Shown here in pieces: positions 55,736 to 64,000 of a stretch of DNA of 64,000 bases. The notes beneath the pieces are model-generated. The model was given only the letters and a program-made list of their open reading frames with translations. It was not told where the DNA came from and made no database searches. The position numbers and the translations under genes are program-made. Source of the stretch: Armigeres subalbatus (lineage: Eukaryota > Arthropoda > Insecta > Diptera > Culicidae); NCBI RefSeq assembly GCF_024139115.2, contig NC_085140.1, positions 424,103,781-424,167,780 on the forward strand, read 5' to 3'. How positions within the stretch are numbered: position 1 is the stretch's first letter; the number at the start of each line of letters is the position of its first letter.

Positions 55736-57153
55736 TTTCTGCAGATTTGCCAATACTCAAGCTTTTGTGGGTAATATTGGAAGTGATAATAAATAATAAG
55801 CAAACGATACAGGTTACATTGTTTACCACTAGTCTACGACTCACTATTATACCAATATTAGAAATTTAAATTTGATTACCCATGTAACGCAAATTCCATT
55901 GATTAAACTTATTCGATTATGTGTATATCGGCCTAAGTAGTATAACAGACTTCAATTTTTAGTTACTTTAAAATCAAGCCAAAAAGTCCTATCAGTTGAA
56001 GACGAAATACACGGATCTGCCAATGTCAACAAGTATTAAAATCAACTGCATCTTATGATTGACCATGTTGTGTCAGGACAAATTAAAAAATGTCGACAGT
56101 CACTGCAAAACATTCATATCCTGTCTGTGCTCTTAGTGTAAATTTGATGGTAACCTTGAAAAACTAATAAATTTAATCTATTTATGATCTTGTTTGCGAG
56201 CAACTGATAGATTGGTAGGAAACTTCATCGTCGAAGAGCTGAAACAATGAACAATAAGCATTCAAGCTAGTTATTAATAAATGCGTTGTTGTTTATCTAA
56301 AACATTCTTGCCATTGCATCATACAAGACACAGAAAGGCCTTGAATATTGACAACACCCCCTTTTGTGACGTGGGGCACTGCGGGAGGCCCACATCATAC
56401 ATCTTCCGTTCCAATAAAATCGATCACAACGACCAACGGGGAACTCTCACTTTCGTTGGCATTTCGTTACTACGACCAACATTTTCGGAACTTACTTGGA
56501 CACGAGCAAAACGATCAGCAAGGTGCAGCATGTGTATCCCAGATTTTTGGTTCGCATCGTAGTTTTTCTTCTGTTCCGGCACAGGGAACCCCAATTTTCA
56601 CTGTTTGACGACGCGACGAAAAAACATTGGCGAGTCTTCTTCGCTCCGTCACTTATACGCGATTGGATAACAGCAACGCGGGATTTTGGGTAACCTGGCC
56701 GCGCACGAGCTAAAACACTAAAATCTTGTATCTATCAGTTCATCAATCACGAATAATAAATGGACGCGAATGGAATACGGTATACATTTTTTCGGGAAAA
56801 AATGGATCGAATTTCTTTTCCCACGGATGCAGGCGACAACGAAACGTCGGATTGATTTTTATGTGGAATTGACAGCTGGCGTTGGCAAAGCGTTCGCGCA
56901 TTGTTTTTTTTGGTAAAGGCAACGAGATAGGGAACGGTTCCCGGGATTTTTTGAGAATATGTTCAAATATTACGGAACGCAAAAAAAAACATTTTTTTTT
57001 TCAAGAACTTTCCAAAGGGTGTCTCACTGGTAATGATCGCAGCGAATTCCAATCGAAATAAAATAGATTTGAAGCGAATGGATTCATAGATATATGCTAC
57101 GTTTTGACAGGGCAAGTGAATTGAACAACTCAGTTTAATTCAATTGACTTGCC
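55736..57153. other. No supported gene
   Basis: Open frames at 56281-56693 lack domains. No repeat family recognised. Confidence 0.35.
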
Positions 57154-57158
57154 AAAAG

Positions 57159-57405
57159 TGTTGGCCGAAGACAAGGGAACCCCCTCACAAAGAATAACAA
57201 CTAGAGTTCCCTCTCTACACCACGGCAGGCTACTGACTGATACTTCTGCCAGTAGCTGCAGTTCTCTTTATTCAACAATAGGTATCTACAATACATCCAT
57301 AACAATATTCCTTAATCTACCCAAGAGCAACTACAACCAACTGGCCTACCTCCTATCCATCTTCGATCTACAGCGAAGCGTCGCACACTACCTGATATTC
57401 CAACA
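57159..57405 (+). mobile_element. Solo LTR, 247 bp, with 5-bp TSD AAAAG
   Basis: The segment starts TGTTGGCCGAAGACAAGG and ends ATATTCCAACA: TG…CA ends within the inverted hexamer TGTTGG/CCAACA. AAAAG lies immediately on both sides (57154-57158, 57406-57410). A short LTR with this terminus is typical of Ty1/copia. No internal gag-pol follows, so it is a solo LTR from recombination. The orientation is assumed. Confidence 0.8.
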
Positions 57406-57624
57406 AAAAGTTGAACATGTTCAACTATCATTTCGAGTTCGATTCGAGCGACTTGCTTAATTCACTTGACTTGTCTAAACGTAGCAATACTGTTTGATCA
57501 ATTTCAAATCAGTACACTCAGCGAACTGGACTATCGAAATTCATAACTGGCGCCTTATGAATCTTCGACCGATTATTTCACCAGTAGTGCTTCTTATACG
57601 CAGTTACCTTCCCGAGTATTCAAG

Positions 57625-57705
57625 CGTCGATGGGCGTGTGGTCTACATACCGGCCTCCCGACCCCGACGTCCATGGTTCGAATCCAGTCTGCCGCACTTC
57701 ACTTT
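57625..57705 (+). repeat. tRNA-like SINE head
   Basis: GGGCGTGTGGTCTACATACC (A-box region) and CATGGTTCGAATCCAGTC (B box) have tRNA spacing. The arms do not pair as a full cloverleaf. Confidence 0.45.
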
Positions 57706-58124
57706 TTTGACGTAAACTACGTCTAAGGGGAAGACTCTGATACAGGGTGTAAAACGGAAATTCCCAAATTCGAGACCGTCACGAATTTAGGATAGATTTC
57801 AAACGCTAATAGCTCCTTTATCTTTCAATGGATTTTCGAGATTTTATTATCAATCGAATCGGCAACTCTCCAGCAATTTTTTAAGCCTATTGGAATTATT
57901 GATTGTCAACGAAAAAAGTAAAATTTCACAGCTTCGTTACGACCGCCGTCTGCGGTTGGTTTTTGCGCTCTACTTTTGTGCGATGATTCGCACAAAAAGT
58001 ACAAAATAGAACCAGAGCAATGACCGCGTCGGAGCAAAAAAGTAATGCGTATGAAAAAGTGCTACAGATGCTGGACATGTTCATGTAAGCAAGAAGTGAA
58101 TATTAAAATTGATCAATTTTAAAC
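57706..58124. other. No gene seen
   Basis: A possible inverted pair of GCGCTCTACTTTTGTGC and GCACAAAAAGTACAAAAT near 57968-58010. Nothing else. Confidence 0.3.
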
Positions 58125-58232
58125 AAACACTCTAACTTTTTGAAGGAAATTGAGTAAAATTTCTGTGGGATAGAAAGAGAGAGCAATGCAATTTCACTCA
58201 GTCACTGAGTAGGTGAAAGTTAGCGTGTATCC
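58125..58232. mobile_element. Tiny MITE, 108 bp, ACAC-ended
   Basis: Left ACACTCTAACTTTTTGAAGG and right, reverse complemented, ACACGCTAACTTTCACC form inverted ends. The terminus is similar to those of 18175-18265 and 32940-33180. Confidence 0.65.
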
Positions 58233-58564
58233 TACTATTTAGGCAGCATTTCTTTTGAAAAAACACTTCAAAAGCATTTAATTGCCATTTAATAGGCAAT
58301 TAACTATGAAATGCATTAATCACTTTAAGTCGAATAACAATCGGAGAAAGGCATCATCACCACTGCGGAATAATAAATTTGGGGTTTTTAAATGAAAATT
58401 TTAAATTGTCATATCCAACCATTTTCATATATAGTGAGTTACGCCAATTTTGTTCGAAACATAAATGGATTGGTGTGCGATCGAACATGATTTGCGGAAA
58501 AACTACACATTACACGCGGCAAAACGTTTACATATACAAACCTCGCTACCTCCCGACCCATATA

Positions 58565-59303
58565 GGGTAAATGATCCAATAGTGGAGGAACTAAGCACAT
58601 TCCACCACTGTTTATTCGCTTGCCCACAAACTATACATTAATTCACTTACCTTAAAGGTGCATTTGAGAGCTAATCATTTCTATTTTGTATAAAAAGTGT
58701 TCCAATATCATCAGCACCCGTCATTATTACCTAAAATGAATCCTCCAATTATTGGTGCAATGTTCCAATAGCTGCGATATTTTCTCATTTGTGTTCCTAT
58801 AGTTGCGAATCCCATTGTTTTCAAACGGGACTCGCAACTATGAGAACACTACCGCAACTATTGGTACAAGGCACAGAATAAATTAAAGTATTTCAGTGAT
58901 ACGATTTTTCTCGAAATTCCAAATTGTTTTCGTCTTTTTCGTGTAATGACAGGTCAACTAATTGATATGCAATGTAGGTTGCTGCGTTTATTGCGTACAC
59001 TAATAAAAATCCACACATTTTTATTGGCAAAAATCTAAAGAAATTTACAAATAAATTTTATGTGTGCCTTAATAACCACTCGCTATAGGAGAATTCACAT
59101 AAAGGTTATTAGTTAATAACGGTTATGTGTGTTTCCACATATATGCTATGCGAATTCACATAGCCGATATGTGGGAAATGCTATAGTCAAAATTTATGTG
59201 TGCCACACATAATGGATATGATTGGATTTTTGTCAGTGTATATTTGGCAAAAACTGCACTACCGCAATTACAGGAACAACCACGACTATCGGATCAAATA
59301 CCC
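58565..59303. mobile_element. TA-flanked TIR element, 739 bp, with nested MITE
   Basis: Left GGGTAAATGATCCAATAGTG and right, reverse complemented, GGGTATTTGATCCGATAGTC are inverted, with TA at 58563-58564 and 59304-59305. A second inverted pair inside (58763-58862, around CAATAGCTGCG/CGCAACTATTGG) repeats the terminal theme. The MITE at 58996-59240 is inserted in the right half. Confidence 0.75.
58996..59240. mobile_element. MITE with TACACTRAYAAAAATCCA ends, nested
   Basis: Left TACACTAATAAAAATCCACA and right, reverse complemented, TACACTGACAAAAATCCAAT are inverted. The TA at each end may be the TSD. The interior has repeated ACATAAATT/ATGTGTG motifs. A relic of the same family is at ~7346-7380. 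Confidence 0.75.
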
Positions 59304-59305
59304 TA

Positions 59306-61489
59306 TCCAACATCCCAAAGGTTGTAATTTGACTAAGCACGCACGCGCAGTTTGAAGCTTGTATGAGAATTACTATGAAAACAGTAAATTTTTAGGAAAA
59401 CCGTTTTGCAACGTTGGTCATTAATATCTAAAAATATATGAGTACGTTGGCAACATAGGAAACTTAGCAAGTGAATAAATCGTCTTTATTGCGAAACAAT
59501 TCGCTGCTTGCAAGAAAAATTATTAAGGAAATACTAAATCGTGGGAAATTCAATTGAGCACGTGAAAGAATAACATCAATAATGAGCAGTTTTATTTTCT
59601 TTATTACTTTGCTTACGAAAATCCGATCGGTTCGCAACAACAATCGTCTTACAGATTTAGAAATATTCTACGAAGTCTTTGGGTTGATTATATTTAGGGG
59701 GAGATCCTCCAGTGGCGGACACATTAAAACAAAAAAAAAAACTTTAACTATCCGGATTATATTTCCTTTTATACCATACTAGCAGAACGTACCCTGCCCG
59801 AGCAATTTTCGTTTAACGTTCGAAATGTCATTTTCTGCGTTGATTGCGACGACGCCGCACTCTAGATCATTTTTCGAGCAATCGCATTAGGTTTTCTCCA
59901 AACTCGCCTTAATATTTTATTTTGACAATTTTCCCAACTTTTCCTTTAAAATTTACTAACCTTATGCATATAAACACAGCTGATCCCAATACGAATCGAT
60001 TAGTGAGGAAATCTCGCAAATCGGTCATCCTCTTCGTGAGTTATATTGCCTCAAAGGAAGAATAGATAGAAGAAAGAAACACAAAATATGACTATTGACC
60101 ATTGATGATTCATGCAAACTATATTTGATCATTTGAACACGTTTTTCGACGATGAATTTTGGTGAAAAAATTTACGATTCAGAAAAATGTCTCCTAGTAC
60201 CGGACACTATTGCATCATGTTCAAATGTGACTAAGTTCCTGTTACATGAGTAAAGACATAATTCAGAATAGTAATATTATTCACGTGCGTTAAGTTGTAA
60301 ATATTAAAAATTGTTAGTGGAGCTTATTTGACTGTTCAGCTAAATTTTTTACATCCTAACCCAAATTCCCACCTTTTTCAATGTCCTCTTCAATTTTTGT
60401 TTCTGCTAATTTTTGTGGCTTTCTCAGCAAGATGAAACTATTGAATTGAAGTAGGGTATGTGTTCCTATATCAATAACAATAAGCCAATGTGCACATAAA
60501 ATACATTGATTTCTCACTCAGCAATCAAGAACCATGAAAATAATTATACTCAACTGAACTGATTTTTATTTGAAAACAATTTTGCGGCTTTCAAAATTTC
60601 ATAAATATCACATTTTACAAGTATTTAACTAAAATACATCATCGCCTCCATGCACCTATTTCAATAATATCACAAAAAAGTTAATCCTATGCCTGTACCT
60701 ATATCAATAACACAATTTCCAACAGAAAATACGCATACTGTTACTCGTGTGTATACGTAACGATATGTTAACAGTGATGCCGAATTCTTCAATGTTTCAA
60801 AATATTATCAGCAATAAATGACAAAATTACAGTTTTTGTTGCAGTTTTCTATCCGTATCCGTTAAATTTTATGATCATCATTAATTATCTTTTTGATACA
60901 CTTTATTTTACAAACAAAACTGTTGAATTTCATAATGAAGATGCATGCAAGTATTCATGAAGCAAAAATGTAGGTTGGCAACCCTTAAGAATACTGCAAG
61001 CCATGTAAACAGTTTGGAATATGGACAAGGATATTTAAGAAGTTGTGAAAGTTGAACCGATATCAAACTAAAGGAAATTACGTTGTTTTTTTAACATAAT
61101 TTGATCAATTGTGAAAGTGGAATCTACTTTATATGTTGTGAAGTGAATTTCAACAGAATGAATTTGTTTTATCTGGAAATTGAGTGAAAAACAGTGCGGT
61201 AAAAAGTTATGCAGTAATAGTAATAGTAATAATTCCGCAGCGCATCGAATCAGCAGCTAAAAGGTAGGAAAATGGAAATAAATGTGATTCCTTATTTTGT
61301 TTTTATTAATGTGGATCTCGTGAGCTAATACATTCCTGGAAATGAATCTAAAATAGTATTCCGATCTTTAAAGAATGTATTCCAATCATTATTGTGAGAG
61401 ATATTGTGATAAAATTGATTCTCAATTTGGTTTATCGACGGTTGTGATGAATATACGGGCTGTTATTGATATGGGAACATTTACCCTAA
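59306..61489. other. No supported gene; one dispersed repeat fragment
   Basis: Sequence at 59965-60060 (CGCAAATCGGTC, GTGAGTTATATTGCCTCAAA) is a diverged copy of the segment at about 31240-31330 within the hAT-like element. The rest is AT-rich with CCTATATCAATAACA repeated at ~60465 and ~60700. Confidence 0.4.
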
Positions 61490-61645
61490 GGGGCGATTCA
61501 AATATGACGTCCACTACTTTTGGGATTTCTAGACCCCCTCCCCCCCCCCTCTGTCACGCTTTTTTGTATACCTAGTACATGTACTGTCACAAAATCTTAG
61601 ACCCCTCCCCCCCTAAAACCTGTGACATCATTTTTGAACGACCCC
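61490..61645. mobile_element. MITE, second copy of the 6218-6364 family, TSD TAA
   Basis: Ends GGGGCGATTCAAATATGACG and, reverse complemented, GGGGTCGTTCAAAAATGATG, flanked by TAA on both sides. The body is ~90% like the 6218-6364 copy by eye (TGTATACCTAGTACATGTAC in both). Confidence 0.75.
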
Positions 61646-61648
61646 TAA

Positions 61649-62293
61649 GTGTAGTTTTGTACAAAGTTTATCACATGAAGATCTGATATTCCTTGCCGTT
61701 AGAAGCCTGTTCAATAGCTTCCTTTTGTACTTAATAAGATGAAGGAGGGACTTCTGCAAGTAGTGTCGTTTTAAGAAGTGTCCGGTATTTGGAGGTGTCC
61801 GGCGCTGGGAGATCTTCCCCTAAATAGTTAGTGATCCGCCTCACGTAACGATCTCTCACATACGGGGCGTTTTCTATAGTAATTTGCATACAAACTTCAA
61901 CTGCTCGTACTCAGTTATATTATAACCAATTCAGTTGAAAATTTAGGATGTTAACCAAAACAGCAAATGTTATCGTTCAAGCATAAGGGAGCGCAAAAGT
62001 CAAAATTTCAATCACTCTAGGCTCCAACCAAAACAAATATCTTATGATCTGTTTTACGTAGTTTACGTCGGGCGGTCGTATCTTGTGTATAACCCTTCTG
62101 ATTTTTTTTAAATGAAAATCATCATTCATAAGGCAACATATTGAAATTCATACCGATTCCTTGTGGCAAATTTTCATAAGGCGTTTGATTGAAAATCATA
62201 CGTCCATTTTCCTCAGTGTAGGGCACTGCACGGAAAAATCTCTTCCCCTTTCGTTCTGCATAAATTTTGACATTTACTGGCCTTGTTGTTTTC
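61649..62293. other. No gene seen
   Basis: No coding feature or repeat recognised. Confidence 0.35.
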
Positions 62294-62296
62294 TAA

Positions 62297-62528
62297 AGGG
62301 TCTGTCTCATTTGGAGAATTAAACTTAAAAGTGACAGTTCGAAAATTAAGCAAATAACCCGGTCATAAAAGTAGCTGGTGCTACCCAGCAATTCCAAAAA
62401 GACATCGATGCTAAATGATTCGATATCTGTCAAAAGTAATCATGCTCTGCGAGCAGGGTTATTCGATAATTATTGAAATGTCACTTTTAAGTTTAATTTC
62501 AGTTTAATTCTCCAAATTAGACAGGCCC
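62297..62528. mobile_element. MITE with AGGGYCTGTCT ends
   Basis: Left AGGGTCTGTCTCATTTGGAG and right, reverse complemented, AGGGCCTGTCTAATTTGGAG, both continuing AATTAAAC; AAACTTAAAAGTGACA is inverted further in. TAA lies at or next to each end, consistent with a TWA duplication. A relative is at 11708-11857. Confidence 0.75.
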
Positions 62529-62770
62529 TAAGTTCGAATGTAGCATATGCCGTAAGTTTGAAAATGTTTTTATTCATATAAAACATGTAGTTTTCTCTCT
62601 TTATTCTTGAGTAGATACTACAAGCGCTGAGTTTTGCTACTTTTTATTCATACGACCCTATGTCAAGCGTGATATCATAAAATAAAATTTGAAATCGAAA
62701 AATTGCGTATATTATACTGCAGTTGAAGGAAAGTCCAACCCCGTACATGCTAACCGTTAATTGCTCCTAG

Positions 62771-62914
62771 CAGTGGCGTAGCCAGAAAATTGGTCTGGGG
62801 GGGGGGTTTCTGAGCATTTTTCAATTTCGAGGTTCGAAATTTTTTTTTCTTCTAAAATTTTTGTCTCTGGGTGGGGGGTTTATGTCCAAAACCACCCCCG
62901 TGGCTACCCCACTG
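62771..62914. mobile_element. hAT-type MITE, 144 bp, with exact 8-bp TSD GCTCCTAG
   Basis: Left CAGTGGCGTAGCCAG and right, reverse complemented, CAGTGGGGTAGCCACGG. The direct repeat GCTCCTAG occurs at 62763-62770 and 62915-62922. CAGTGGCGTAGCC-type ends and an 8-bp TSD are characteristic of hAT. Confidence 0.9.
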
Positions 62915-62986
62915 GCTCCTAGAATTTTTGGGAAAAGTTTTGAAAAACTTCCCGTATATGCTTCACGGTGTAATTTTTTTTCAAAT

Positions 62987-63241
62987 CTAGAGTGCTTTGA
63001 AAATAGGTCGTATGTGCAAAAGAGAGTCTCTCTTTGGATCTATTCTCTTTCAGTTATTACAAAACTTCACATAAGTTTACTTCGAATTTCTCGGCAGATA
63101 TCCAAAGACAATAGCTTTGTCTATCATGCTGAAGTGGAAATGTTGCAAAACATGCAAAACTAGCCGATATATTAGCGAAAGAGAGCGTGATCAAAGAGAA
63201 TCTCTTGTTTGCACATACGACCTATTCTCAAAGCAATCTAG
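62987..63241. mobile_element. Palindromic MITE, 255 bp
   Basis: Left CTAGAGTGCTTTGAAAATAG and right, reverse complemented, CTAGATTGCTTTGAGAATAG, continuing GTCGTATGTGCAAA, pair over about 55 bp. Its right half is repeated at 1-89. Confidence 0.8.
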
Positions 63242-63599
63242 AAATATTTATCATCCTTCGACTTCTTCATGCAACCTTTATTCGCCAAATAAATTTTAAA
63301 AATATTAAGAGGCATCAACCAAACATGGATTCTTTGGGAAAATTGACCATAAATAAATTAAAAAGTCAATTGAAAAAATATAAAAAATCGGGAAAAGGGT
63401 CATGTTTGAATTTTAACATTTTTGAAAATAATATTTTGATGCTAATATACATGAATACCTCCAGAGTCCAGATAAACAAATGTTTCGTGTTCTAATAAAA
63501 AAATATTCAAAATCATGATTTTGAAATAAATATAATTTTCAAATGCTAATGACTAAAATATTCCCGGGACCATGCCCTAGACCAGGACCTATGTTCACA
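63242..63599. other. No gene seen
   Basis: AT-rich. The frame at 63187-63495 is repeat-derived at its start and has no domain. Confidence 0.35.
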
Positions 63600-63985
63600 G
63601 TATATACACGGACAGATAAATCAACCCAAACTTTGAGTTCAATATACGCACTATTAAGAATGTCGCAGAAAAAATTTACCCAAATTTGGGCAGTTTTCCC
63701 TTTCTTTCCCATGATTGCTATCAAAACTAGAGCAAGATGCAAACACCTCACCGAGGTTGCTCAGCCCAATAACCCAAATTTGAGTAAATTCAATATTCTC
63801 TATTTTGGGTTGATCAAGGTCCGCTTTGGATAAATTAAACTCAGCTTTGGGTAAATTGTTTACATGGGATTAAAGGCAAACTACCTAGTGCCAGAAAAGT
63901 CATTTTACTCAAATTTGGGTTATTGGCCCAAACCACGGTTTTGAGTACAAACAACCCACTTTTGGGTAGTTTTGGTTTTCAGTGT
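63600..63985. mobile_element. MITE-like element built of ACCCAAATTTGGGT motifs
   Basis: ACCCAAATTTGGG, ACCCAAATTTGAGT, CTCAAATTTGGGTTA and CCACTTTTGGGTAG recur in both senses across the element. The right end, reverse complemented, is TACACTGAAAACCAAAACTA; the left (TATACACGGACAGATAA) matches it weakly. The boundary on the left is approximate. Confidence 0.5.
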
Positions 63986-64000
63986 ACGTTTCGCAGGGCA

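Overview
This 64 kb window looks like repeat-rich DNA from a culicine mosquito, most likely an Aedes-type genome. The reasons are its AT-rich composition, tRNA-derived SINEs of the type abundant in Aedes, a mariner-related (ITmD37E-like) transposon, an R1-type LINE, piggyBac and copia fragments, and a very high density of MITEs. No bacterial operon, ribosomal RNA gene, CRISPR array or convincing functional tRNA gene is visible. The assignment to Aedes rests on recognising repeat families, not on a search.

Host coding sequence is sparse. Only two pieces are plausible: a minus-strand signal-peptide exon at 169-254 and a minus-strand open exon at 55269-55735. Both end in good splice donors, and neither has a partner exon that I can identify. 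Nearly everything else is mobile or simple-sequence DNA.

Layout. 0-5 kb: a 2.3 kb foldback element (1978-4291) carrying minisatellites and a 1.2 kb polypurine tract, inserted in a ~132-bp head-to-head tandem repeat. 5-11.7 kb: a piggyBac relic, SINEs and MITEs, including a hAT-type MITE and a SINE with exact target-site duplications (TSDs). 12-14.4 kb: an R1-type LINE split by an ITmD37E-like transposon. 15-25 kb: SINE relics and a 1 kb polypyrimidine tract. 27.4-30 kb: two abutting TA-flanked transposons, one containing a foldback MITE. 30.6-36.1 kb: two nearly identical 1.44 kb hAT-like elements in inverted orientation, whose 8-bp flanks are exchanged; this implies an inversion of the 2.6 kb between them. 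38.1-43.3 kb: a 5.2 kb two-gene DNA transposon with TIR CCCGAGCAAAGT. It carries an apparently intact, four-exon BEN-domain gene (minus) and, divergently, a broken transposase gene with a DUF4218-type C-terminal region (plus). 45-53.5 kb: long GGAATTYC-rich degenerate arrays interrupted by MITEs, a palindrome, a retroposon with a 22-bp TSD and a TIR element containing a tRNA-Ala-like sequence. 53.8-64 kb: a copia protease relic, the 55.3-55.7 kb exon, a solo LTR with TSD, a TA-flanked element with a nested MITE, and several more MITEs.

The two strongest observations are the transposase/BEN two-gene transposon and the exchanged TSDs around the inverted hAT-like pair.
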